Source: Achromobacter deleyi (GTDB lineage Bacteria; Pseudomonadota; Gammaproteobacteria; Burkholderiales; Burkholderiaceae_B). From it: a DNA stretch of 64,000 nt. Numbering within the stretch: position 1 is the stretch's first letter; each line of letters starts with the position of its first letter. The stretch lies in NCBI RefSeq assembly GCF_016127315.1, contig NZ_CP065997.1, positions 4,588,001 through 4,652,000 of the forward strand, given 5' to 3'. Both the position numbers and the translations under genes were made by a program. The notes under the pieces are model-generated. The model was not told the origin of the DNA. It saw only the letters and a program-made list of their open reading frames with translations, and ran no database searches. Of this stretch, positions 34,888-42,436 are shown piece by piece.

Positions 34888-36272
34888 ACGACGTGACCAT
34901 CATCGACCGCTTTCTGGATACGTTCTCGCGCTACATCGACTCCGGGTTCGGGTTACTGCAAGGCGAAGTGGCGTTCCTGACCGCCACGCTCATCGTCATC
35001 GACATGACAATCGCCGGCCTGTATTGGGCCATGAGCCACGCAACCGGCCAAGGCGAGGACGTGATCGCCAAGCTGCTGCGCAAGGTGCTCTACGTCGGCG
35101 CCTTCGCCTACATCATCGGTAACTTCAACTGGCTGGCCGGCATCGTGTTCCGCTCGTTCGCCGGCCTGGGCCTGACGGCCACCGGCTCGGCCATCACGAT
35201 GGAGAACTTCCTGCAACCGGGGCGGCTGGCGAAGACCGGCATCGACGCGGGTGCGCCGATTCTGGAGCAGATCGGCGACATGGCCGGCTTCCCCGAGGTG
35301 TTCGTGAACCTCGACCCCATCGTGGTGATGTTCCTCGCCTGGCTGGTGGTGATCCTCTGCTTCTTCGTGCTGGCGGTGCAGCTTTTCATCACGTTGATCG
35401 AGTTCAAGCTGACCACGCTCGCCGGCTTCGTGCTGGTGCCGTTCGCGCTCTGGAACAAGACCTCGTTCCTCGCGGAAAAGGTGCTCGGCAACGTGGTGTC
35501 GTCTGGCGTCAAGGTACTGGTGCTGGCCGTGATCGTCGGCATCGGTTCGGGCCTGTTCGCCGAGTTCCAGACCGTGCCGGATGAACCGTCCATCGACCAT
35601 GCCCTGGTCGTGATGCTCGCCTCGCTTGCGCTGCTGGCGCTGGGCATCTTCGGGCCAGGCATCGCCACCGGCCTGGTGTCCGGTGCGCCACAGCTTGGCG
35701 CGGGCGCGATGGCCGGTGCCGCTGTCGGCGCTGTTGGCACGGGCGTTGCCATTGGCGCCGCCGCGACTGGTGTGGGCGGTGCGGTCATGGCCGGGGCGCG
35801 TATGGCGCCGGCCGCCGCCAAGTTGGCCGGCAGCGGTGCGCGTGCCGCTGCCTCGACGGCCGGTAGCGCCCGGTCGGCGTTCCAGGCCGGTTCCGCCGCA
35901 GCCGGTGGCGGGGCCAAAGGCGCGATGGCGGGCCTGGGCAACGTCGCCAAGACCGGCGCGCAGGCCGCCGGCCAGAATGCCGCCGCCGGGGCGCGTTCGC
36001 TCAAAGACCGGACAGCCGCCGCTTTCCGCGCCGACGGCGCGGCACCGGCTTCTGGCGGCGGTGCGGCAGCGACCAGCGGCGCCGCCACCCAAGGGAGCGC
36101 AGCCGAAGGCGATGCCCCGGCCGCCGCCGGGCAGAAGCAACCGGCCTGGGCCAAGCGCCTGCACCGCCGCCAGCAGATGACCCATGCCGCGACCACCACC
36201 GCCCACACGCTGCGCGGTGGCGATGGCGGCGGCTCAGGGCAAGGCCCAAGCCTGCGCGATTCCGATTCATAA
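34884..36272 (+). CDS. trbL: TrbL conjugal transfer membrane protein (VirB6-like)
   Basis: 462 residues. The N-terminal 260 residues contain about six hydrophobic segments (VAFLTATLIVIDMTIAGLYW; VMFLAWLVVILCFFVLAVQL; ALVVMLASLALLALGIFGPG). The C-terminal 190 residues are a Gly/Ala-rich low-complexity tail, usual for TrbL, ending in a polar segment. It forms the inner-membrane channel with TrbD and TrbE. It overlaps the lipoprotein gene by 4 bp and lies 12 bp before trbF. Confidence 0.93.
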   Translation: MNDVTIIDRFLDTFSRYIDSGFGLLQGEVAFLTATLIVIDMTIAGLYWAMSHATGQGEDVIAKLLRKVLYVGAFAYIIGNFNWLAGIVFRSFAGLGLTATGSAITMENFLQPGRLAKTGIDAGAPILEQIGDMAGFPEVFVNLDPIVVMFLAWLVVILCFFVLAVQLFITLIEFKLTTLAGFVLVPFALWNKTSFLAEKVLGNVVSSGVKVLVLAVIVGIGSGLFAEFQTVPDEPSIDHALVVMLASLALLALGIFGPGIATGLVSGAPQLGAGAMAGAAVGAVGTGVAIGAAATGVGGAVMAGARMAPAAAKLAGSGARAAASTAGSARSAFQAGSAAAGGGAKGAMAGLGNVAKTGAQAAGQNAAAGARSLKDRTAAAFRADGAAPASGGGAAATSGAATQGSAAEGDAPAAAGQKQPAWAKRLHRRQQMTHAATTTAHTLRGGDGGGSGQGPSLRDSDS

Positions 36273-36284
36273 GGAGAGACGACC

Positions 36285-36989
36285 ATGCGATTCAAGCGAC
36301 CGCAGGTGCGCTATGCCGATACGCCGCAGCCTGCCACTCCATATCAATCCGCTGCGCAGGTGTGGGACGAGCGTATCGGCTCGGCCCGCGTGCAGGCGAA
36401 GAACTGGCGGCTGATGGCTTTCGGCTGCCTGGTGCTGGCGCTGTTGATGGGCGGTGGCCTGGTGTGGCGCTCGGCGCAGTCCATCGTCACGCCTTATGTC
36501 GTGGAAGTGGACAATGCCGGACAGGTACGCGCCGTGGGCGAAGCGGCCACGCCGTACCGGCCCAACGACGCGCAGACGGCGCACCACATCGCGCGCTTCA
36601 TCACGCTGGTTCGGTCGCTGTCCATCGACCCCATCGTGGTGCGGCAGAACTGGCTGGATGCCTACGACTACACCACCGACAGGGGCGCGGCCGTGCTCAA
36701 CGACCACGCCCGCACCAACGACCCGTTCGCACGCATCGGCCGCGAGTCGGTGACGGTGCAGATCACCAGTGTCGTGCGCGCCAGCGACACGTCGTTCAAC
36801 GTGCGCTGGACGGAGCGCCGCTACGTCAATGGCGCGGCCGCCGGGCTGGAGCGGTGGACGGCCGTGGTGTCCATCGTGCTGCAAACCCCGCGCACCGAGG
36901 AACGTCTGCGCCACAACCCGCTTGGCATCTACGTCAACGGCCTGTCGTGGAGCCGCGAGCTGGATTCTTCCGAAGGAGCCAAGCCATGA
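36285..36989 (+). CDS. trbF: TrbF conjugal transfer protein (VirB8-like)
   Basis: 234 residues. A single N-terminal membrane helix (LMAFGCLVLALLMGGGLVW, residues about 43-61) is followed by the VirB8-type periplasmic domain: SIVTPYVVEVDNAGQVRAVG, FITLVRSLSIDPIVVRQNWL, FNVRWTERRYVNGAAAGLER. It scaffolds assembly of the channel. It overlaps trbG by 4 bp. Confidence 0.94.
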   Translation: MRFKRPQVRYADTPQPATPYQSAAQVWDERIGSARVQAKNWRLMAFGCLVLALLMGGGLVWRSAQSIVTPYVVEVDNAGQVRAVGEAATPYRPNDAQTAHHIARFITLVRSLSIDPIVVRQNWLDAYDYTTDRGAAVLNDHARTNDPFARIGRESVTVQITSVVRASDTSFNVRWTERRYVNGAAAGLERWTAVVSIVLQTPRTEERLRHNPLGIYVNGLSWSRELDSSEGAKP

Positions 36990-37972
36990 ACCTGCCTTTC
37001 CGCTTTTACGCTTTGCCGTTGATGCTTCTTGTCCTGGCGGGCTGCGCCACGCAGGGCAAGCCGCCGCCGACCATTTCGCTCGATGAGCCCGTGCAGGCCC
37101 AGCCGTTGCCTGAACCGCCCAAGCCGGTCGAAGTGGTGGAGGTGCCAACGGTGCTGCCGATGCCGGCGCAGTTGAAACCGCTGCCCGAGGTGGACGAAGC
37201 GGCGCCTGAGCCGACCGACGAAACCGTGCGCGTATCGAAGGCTAACGCCGAGGCGCGCATTGCGCCCACGCGCGAGGGCTACGTCAACGCGATTCAAGTC
37301 TGGCCGTACACCGACGGCGCGCTGTATCAGGTCTATGCCGCGCCGGGGCGCGTGACCGTGATTTCGCTCCAGCCCGGCGAAGAATTGGTGACAGTCGCCG
37401 CCGGCGATACCGTGCGCTGGATCGTCGGCGACACGTCCAGCGGCAGCGGCGACGAACTGCACATCAATGTGCTGGTGAAGCCGATCCGTTCCGGGTTGAA
37501 GACGAATTTGGTCATCACCACCAGCCGCCGGACGTACCTGCTGGAACTCACTTCGACCGAACGCGCCTGGATGGCATCGGTGTCCTGGGATTACCCGAGA
37601 GATCGGATGCTGGCCTTGCAGCGCCAGGCGCAGGCCGCGCAGGCGACCGCGCCAGTCGATACCGGCCTGTCGCTTGAGCGCATCCGCTTCCGCTACGCGA
37701 TCAGCGGCAGCAATCCGCCGTGGAAGCCGCTGCGCGCTTTCGACGACGGCGAGAAGGTCTATATCCAGTTCCCGCCGGGCATCGCCCAAGGCGAGTTGCC
37801 GCCGCTGTTCGTCATCGGCGCACAGGGCGACGGGCAACTGGTGAATTACCGCTTCCGCTCGCCGTACTACATCGTCGATCGCCTGTTTGGCGCGGCCGAA
37901 CTGCGCCTCGGCGGGGATAAGGGCGACGTGGTACGCATCGAGCGCACCGACGGCATTGCGCGGGGGAACTGA
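36986..37972 (+). CDS. trbG: P-type conjugative transfer protein TrbG (VirB9-like)
   Basis: 328 residues from the ATG at 36986. Lipoprotein-like signal LPLMLLVLAGCATQG, then a Pro-rich linker with PEPPKPVEVVEVPTVLPMPA. The VirB9 domain has INAIQVWPYTDGALYQVYAA and RIRFRYAIS-like text, ending in YIVDRLFGAAELRLGG. It is an outer-membrane-associated core complex component. It lies 2 bp before trbI. Confidence 0.93.
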   Translation: MNLPFRFYALPLMLLVLAGCATQGKPPPTISLDEPVQAQPLPEPPKPVEVVEVPTVLPMPAQLKPLPEVDEAAPEPTDETVRVSKANAEARIAPTREGYVNAIQVWPYTDGALYQVYAAPGRVTVISLQPGEELVTVAAGDTVRWIVGDTSSGSGDELHINVLVKPIRSGLKTNLVITTSRRTYLLELTSTERAWMASVSWDYPRDRMLALQRQAQAAQATAPVDTGLSLERIRFRYAISGSNPPWKPLRAFDDGEKVYIQFPPGIAQGELPPLFVIGAQGDGQLVNYRFRSPYYIVDRLFGAAELRLGGDKGDVVRIERTDGIARGN

Positions 37973-37974
37973 CC

Positions 37975-39267
37975 ATGAGCCAGGATGACACTCCCGACGT
38001 TGCCGCGCCGCAGGCGGTCAAGGTCGAACCCGAGACGGTGGCGCTGCGCGCCCAGCCGCGGCCGGTCACACGGCTGAACCGGCGCACGCTGGCCATCCTC
38101 GCCGGCGGCCTGTCGGTCGCCGTGCTCGGCGCGTTGATGTGGTCATTGCAACCGCAGCGGCGCACGGTCAACGAGCAGACCGAGCTTTACAACGTCGATC
38201 GCGTTTCACGCTCCGAAGGACTCGATCAGCTTCCGGCCGACTATTCCAAGCTGCCGCCGACATTGCCCCCCGGTCTGCCCGAGCTGGGGCCACCGCTGCC
38301 GGGCGATCTTGGGCCGGCCATCGTGAACTCGCAGCAGCCGGCCGAAGCCGCCTACGCCGCCCCTGGTCACGACCCGGCCGAGGCGGAACGCCTGGCCCGC
38401 TTGAAGGAGGCCGAGGAAGCGGCTGCATCGTCGGTATTCTTCCGCACCGGCACCCAGCAAGCCGCGCCGGTGGCGCAGTCGCAGGTGGCCGCCGCGCCGG
38501 GCTTCGCCGCCACTGCGGCCTTCGACCCGATGGCGGCCGGGCCGGCTTCGACGGCGGCCCAGCCCGCCGACCCGACGGCCGTGCAGAACAGGCAAGACCA
38601 GAAAGAGGCGTTCCAGCAAGCCGGAACCACGGAAACCCGTAATTCCGGCAACCTGCAAATGCCCGCATCGCCGTATCAGGTGATGGCCGGAACGGTGGTC
38701 GCCGGCGCGCTGGTCACGGGCATCAAGTCGGACTTGCCCGGCGACGTGATCGCCACGGTGACAGAGCCGGTCTATGACACGGCCACCGGGCGCTTCCTGC
38801 TGATTCCGCAGGGTTCGCGCATCCTCGGCCGCTACAACAGCCAGGTCAGCTACGGGCAGAGCCGCGTTCAAGTCGCCTGGAACCGGATCATCCTGCCCGA
38901 CACGTCTTCGCTCACGCTCGACAACCTGACCGGCACTGACCCGGCCGGCTACGCGGGCCTGGAGGATGGCGTCGATTGGCATTGGGATCGCATCTTCGCC
39001 GGCGCGGTGCTGACCACTCTGCTGGGCGTCGGTGCCGAGCTGGCCGCGCCGGAGAACCGGCAAGACGGCGATCGCATCATCATCGCCGGACGCGACAGCG
39101 CGCAGGACAGCATCAATCAGGTCGGCCAGGAGATGACCCGGCGCAACCTCAACATCCAGCCCACCTTGACCGAGCGGCCGGGCCTGCCGGTTCGCATCAT
39201 CGTCAATCGGGATCTGGTGTTGCGGCCGTACCAGCCGCTGTTCTTCAATCGGGGGACTTCACGATGA
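37975..39267 (+). CDS. trbI: TrbI conjugal transfer protein (VirB10-like)
   Basis: 430 residues. One membrane helix (TLAILAGGLSVAVLGALMW, residues about 40-60), a Pro/Ala-rich linker, then the VirB10 beta-barrel domain: SPYQVMAGTVVAGALVTGIK, LPGDVIATVTEPVYDTATGR, LLIPQGSRILGRYNSQVSYG. It ends GLPVRIIVNRDLVLRPYQP. It spans both membranes in the core complex. It overlaps the DUF2274 gene by 4 bp. Confidence 0.94.
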   Translation: MSQDDTPDVAAPQAVKVEPETVALRAQPRPVTRLNRRTLAILAGGLSVAVLGALMWSLQPQRRTVNEQTELYNVDRVSRSEGLDQLPADYSKLPPTLPPGLPELGPPLPGDLGPAIVNSQQPAEAAYAAPGHDPAEAERLARLKEAEEAAASSVFFRTGTQQAAPVAQSQVAAAPGFAATAAFDPMAAGPASTAAQPADPTAVQNRQDQKEAFQQAGTTETRNSGNLQMPASPYQVMAGTVVAGALVTGIKSDLPGDVIATVTEPVYDTATGRFLLIPQGSRILGRYNSQVSYGQSRVQVAWNRIILPDTSSLTLDNLTGTDPAGYAGLEDGVDWHWDRIFAGAVLTTLLGVGAELAAPENRQDGDRIIIAGRDSAQDSINQVGQEMTRRNLNIQPTLTERPGLPVRIIVNRDLVLRPYQPLFFNRGTSR

Positions 39268-39482
39268 GCACGACCAAGAAGCTGCGACTCGGGCCGCTGC
39301 CGAAGACCGAGAGCATCAAGCTGACCTTCGCTTGCCCGGCCAGCCTGAAAGCCGACCTCGACCGCTACGCCGCGCTGCACGCGCAGGCGTATGGCGAGAC
39401 GGTCGATGCCGTGACGCTGATCCCGCACATGCTGGAGGCGTTCATCGCTGGGGATCGAGGATTCAGAAGAATACGTGGGTGA
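39264..39482 (+). CDS. DUF2274 domain-containing protein
   Basis: 72 residues from the ATG at 39264. LRLGPLPKTESIKLTFACPA, SLKADLDRYAALHAQAYGET and LIPHMLEAFIAGDRGF match DUF2274, a small protein that closes the trb operon on Tn4371-like elements. The pattern (beta strand then two helices) resembles a ribbon-helix-helix. It is the last backbone gene before the defence cargo. Confidence 0.85.
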   Translation: MSTTKKLRLGPLPKTESIKLTFACPASLKADLDRYAALHAQAYGETVDAVTLIPHMLEAFIAGDRGFRRIRG

Positions 39483-39728
39483 CTTGATGTCGAAATGTGG
39501 GCCAAAAGCAGGCTGTCATTGCTGGGTGTTAAACGGCGTACCCGATGTTCAGAGCAAGTGACATCCGAAGTCCCGAACGATTGGTCATGGGCATCCCCCT
39601 AGATGACCGCCAGGCGAGGGTACGCAGATCAGCGTTGGAACGTCGGTATAATTTTGGCGCGTATTTTTATACAAGATAATGACGGATCTAGCGCTAACTT
39701 TTCTACAAAACTACGCTTCAGCTAAATC
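39483..39728. other. Backbone/cargo junction without gene
   Basis: 246 bp with no supported gene. Base composition shifts from the GC-rich transfer module to a mixed, AT-richer stretch (39650-39730), consistent with the insertion boundary of the defence cargo. No inverted or direct terminal repeats of a transposon are seen. Confidence 0.4.
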
Positions 39729-40085
39729 TCAAGAAGTACTTTTGATCTCAGCGGCAGCTTCGATGAGACGCTTAATCTCTTTTTCTGTAAAACATGCGTC
39801 ACGTAGATAACGTAACAGATTGAGCACTTCACGTTGGTCTCGAAGGTAGTCCACAACGTCTGGGTCCGTAGAAGAGGACAACCGAAAGAGAACATCCGGG
39901 TCCGCCGCAAGAACTCGCGCCAGTTCTTTGATCACTTCAGGTCGAGGTGGGCTCTCCTTGCCTCGTTCAATACGGCTGAGGTAAGCCGGCGAGATGCCAA
40001 CCTTGGTGGCTGTCTCTCGTAAGCCTAGATCCTGGGCTGTACGCAGTGAGCGGACAGTGTCGCCGAAATTCTTCATCCCTCGCAT
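39729..40085 (-). CDS. mad1: MADS-associated XRE-family HTH regulator (MAD1-like)
   Basis: 118 residues from the ATG at 40085; a second ATG at 40076 is equally possible. The N-terminal Cro/CI HTH is VRSLRTAQDLGLRETATKVG, ISPAYLSRIERGKESPPRPE. A helical C-terminus follows (YLRDQREVLNLLRYLRDACF, TEKEIKRLIEAAAE). It is divergent from the large defence operon across a 24-bp palindrome, so it probably represses that operon and itself. Numbering as MAD1 follows my memory of the methylation-associated defence system and should be checked against the family models. Confidence 0.8.
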   Translation of the reverse strand: MRGMKNFGDTVRSLRTAQDLGLRETATKVGISPAYLSRIERGKESPPRPEVIKELARVLAADPDVLFRLSSSTDPDVVDYLRDQREVLNLLRYLRDACFTEKEIKRLIEAAAEIKSTS

Positions 40086-40096
40086 GCTATCTCAAT

Positions 40097-40120
40097 GTTT
40101 AGCGTTGCGCAACACTTAAC
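40097..40120. promoter_or_regulatory. 24-bp palindromic operator of the MADS locus
   Basis: GTTTAGCGTTGC (40097) and GCAACACTTAAC (40109) form a centre-symmetric repeat with 10 of 12 paired positions, 12 bp upstream of the XRE start. A further half-site-like GCGTTTAACG lies about 20 bp downstream toward mad2. It is the probable binding site of the XRE regulator. Confidence 0.6.
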
Positions 40121-40197
40121 GAAGCTGGTAAAGTCTGGCGTTTAACGGCAACTTCCAGTATCCCGTCCCCAGGTGAGGGGAGGGCAGGAGCAGTGTC

Positions 40198-40404
40198 ATG
40201 AGCAACGACGAAGTGATGCGGATAAGGGAAGTCGCGGCCCTATTGAAGGTCGGAGAAAAAACCGCCTATTCCATGGCCCAAGCCGGCGAGCTTCCCGCAT
40301 TTAAAGTTCGGGGCCAGTGGCGCTTCTCCCGAAAGGACATCGACATGTGGATCGAGCAACAGAAACACGCAACCCAAGAGTTCGGCGAGGACAGTCACCA
40401 ATGA
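40198..40404 (+). CDS. mad2: MADS-associated excisionase-type HTH protein (MAD2-like)
   Basis: 68 residues. VMRIREVAALLKVGEKTAYS, MAQAGELPAFKVRGQWRFSR, KDIDMWIEQQ is a single MerR/excisionase-like HTH_17 domain and nothing else. It lies 28 bp before the first methylase gene and opens the operon. In the reference MADS locus I recall two HTH genes before the methylases, so this is likely MAD2, a co-regulator rather than a true excisionase. Confidence 0.8.
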   Translation: MSNDEVMRIREVAALLKVGEKTAYSMAQAGELPAFKVRGQWRFSRKDIDMWIEQQKHATQEFGEDSHQ

Positions 40405-40432
40405 CATCTAACTCGGCGATCGGAGCTTTTAT

Positions 40433-42436
40433 ATGAGCAAAAAGAAGAACATGCACGCCGAGAGCACGATTCCGGCGGGATACGTGCTCGACTATGTTTC
40501 CGGAGAACAACTCAAAGAAACAAAAAAAGAGCTTGTCCGGCAGCGCGTGGTTCGCGCCTTGATTCACGAATATGGATTCTCGCCAGAAGATATGGAGCTT
40601 GATTTTTCCATTGGCGGCCGTAAGAAGGTTGACATAGCGATCTTCCACCACGGCAAAGAACACAGTATCGAGAATCTGGGCCGCGCTGTAGTTTGCCGTC
40701 AGGAGCCGAACGTCGGTAAGAATGCGGTGCGCATCCGTGACTTCGAACAAGCGTCAAGAGACCTCGATGATATCGAGGTCATCATGCGGGAGGTCGAAGC
40801 GGTTCAGTACGGTCTGTGGACCAATGGTCTGGAGTTCTTCTTCGTCGAGAAGGAACAGAAACGCTTTGAAACCAAGTGCAGCCCCATAGGCGACTGGCCG
40901 ATTGCAGAGGAGTCAGTCGGCACCAAGGACGTCATCTCCGATGCTCATACCCGAATCGCCGACAACGAGATGCTCAAGATCACCTTCCGCCGTTGCCACA
41001 ACTACATCCATGGCAACGAAGGGATGCCGAAGGATGCCGCCTTCTGGCAGTTCCTCTATCTGATCTTCTGCAAGATGCACGATGAGAATCTGCGGGGCAA
41101 GCAGCGCCAGGCGTGGAAACGCCGATTCTGGGCGGGCCCAAAGGAGCAGTTCGAGCCACAGGGCCGCAAAGCTATTCGCGCCCGTATCGAAGAGCTCTTC
41201 ACCGACGTCAAGAAGCAGTACAAGAGCATCTTTCGGGGCAATGAAGAGATCGCACTCTCCGATCGGGCGTTGGCTTTTATCGTTTCCGAATTGGCCAAGT
41301 ACGATTTCACCCGTACTGACGTCGATGCCAAGGGCGTGGCCTATCAAGAGTTGGTAGGCGTCAATCTCCGCGGCGATCGTGGTCAGTATTTCACTCCTCG
41401 AGGGGTCGTGAAGCTGGTAATTGAAATGCTCGAGCCCAAGGAGTGCGAAACATTATTGGACCCGGCATGCGGCACAGGCGGATTTCTAGTTGCCACCCTG
41501 GGCTACATGTTGAAGAAATTTCGCGATGAGAAGGACACGCAAGCTGGCAAAGAGAGCACAACAGACTTTCTAAGCGTCCATGAGAGACTAAAGGAGTACG
41601 CAGCTGCCAATGTGTTCGGAGCAGACTTTGACCCGTTCCTGATCCGCGCGGCCCAGATGAACATGGTGCTGGCAGGCGACGGTCGGGGGCATATCTACAA
41701 TATCAATTCCCTGGAATTTCCCCTGGGACACTTGGGTGATTTGCCTCCCGCAAAAAAAGATATCCCGCTGGGGTCGGTGGATATCATTGCCACCAATCCT
41801 CCTTTTGGCTCCGATATTCCAATAACTGATAAGCATATTTTGGAGCAATACGAGCTGGCGCACACCTGGGAACCGGACGGCGATGGCGGCTTCCGCAACA
41901 CAGGCACTTCCAAGAGCAGCGTTGCGCCGGAGATTCTCTTCATTGAGCGCTGCATCAAGTGGCTCAAGCCGGGCACCGGCCGCATGGGCGTCGTCCTGCC
42001 CGATGGCGTTCTCGGCAACCCGGCGGCGGAATACATCCGCTGGTGGATCATGCGTGAAACCCAGGTGCTTGCCTCTGTTGACTTGCCTGTGGAAGCCTTT
42101 ATCGCCGAGGCAAATGTCAACATCCTCACCAGCCTGCTGTTTCTGCGCCGAAAGAGTGAAGAAGAAAAACGCGTTGAGGCTTTGGGCGGCATTGATGGAT
42201 ATCCAGTCTTCATGGCTGTGGCCGACAAGGTTGGCTTCGACCGCCGTGGCAACAAGCTTTACAAACGCACGCCGGACGGCGAGGAGATCGTCGAACCCAA
42301 ACAGCATATTGAACGCATCCGCATCGGTGGGCGCATCGTGGAACGCACCCTGACCCGTAGAGAAAAGATCGAGGACAACGATCTGCCGGTCATCGCTGAG
42401 AAGTACCGCGAATTTCTTAAGGAGCAGAACGGATGA
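40433..42436 (+). CDS. mad3: N-6 DNA methyltransferase with HsdR-N-like N-terminus (MAD3-like)
   Basis: 667 residues. Residues about 30-120 resemble the N-terminal domain of type I R subunits (RVVRALIHEYGFSPEDMELD, GGRKKVDIAIF), but the usual E-x-K is replaced by VVCRQE. The methylase domain is HsdM-like: SAM motif I LLDPACGTGGFLV (Asp343-Pro-Ala-Cys-Gly-Thr-Gly) and catalytic motif IV TNPPFG (Asn455-Pro-Pro-Phe). RGQYFTPRGVVKLVIEMLEP is the HsdM lead-in. It should methylate adenine N6 together with the S-like subunit. It overlaps the paralogous mad4 by 4 bp. Confidence 0.88.
   Translation: MSKKKNMHAESTIPAGYVLDYVSGEQLKETKKELVRQRVVRALIHEYGFSPEDMELDFSIGGRKKVDIAIFHHGKEHSIENLGRAVVCRQEPNVGKNAVRIRDFEQASRDLDDIEVIMREVEAVQYGLWTNGLEFFFVEKEQKRFETKCSPIGDWPIAEESVGTKDVISDAHTRIADNEMLKITFRRCHNYIHGNEGMPKDAAFWQFLYLIFCKMHDENLRGKQRQAWKRRFWAGPKEQFEPQGRKAIRARIEELFTDVKKQYKSIFRGNEEIALSDRALAFIVSELAKYDFTRTDVDAKGVAYQELVGVNLRGDRGQYFTPRGVVKLVIEMLEPKECETLLDPACGTGGFLVATLGYMLKKFRDEKDTQAGKESTTDFLSVHERLKEYAAANVFGADFDPFLIRAAQMNMVLAGDGRGHIYNINSLEFPLGHLGDLPPAKKDIPLGSVDIIATNPPFGSDIPITDKHILEQYELAHTWEPDGDGGFRNTGTSKSSVAPEILFIERCIKWLKPGTGRMGVVLPDGVLGNPAAEYIRWWIMRETQVLASVDLPVEAFIAEANVNILTSLLFLRRKSEEEKRVEALGGIDGYPVFMAVADKVGFDRRGNKLYKRTPDGEEIVEPKQHIERIRIGGRIVERTLTRREKIEDNDLPVIAEKYREFLKEQNG

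Noticed and set aside
34953..36206. 417-codon frame antisense to trbL
   Set aside because: It mirrors the Gly/Ala-rich trbL tail; trbL is supported by operon position and membrane topology.
39635..39652. TTGGAA and TATAAT as a promoter after the DUF2274 gene
   Set aside because: The two hexamers are only 6 bp apart and point into the 3' end of an opposite-strand gene.
40198..40404. Excisionase gene for the ICE
   Set aside because: The HTH type is excisionase-like, but the gene opens the defence operon 30 kb from the integrase; a regulatory role is more likely.
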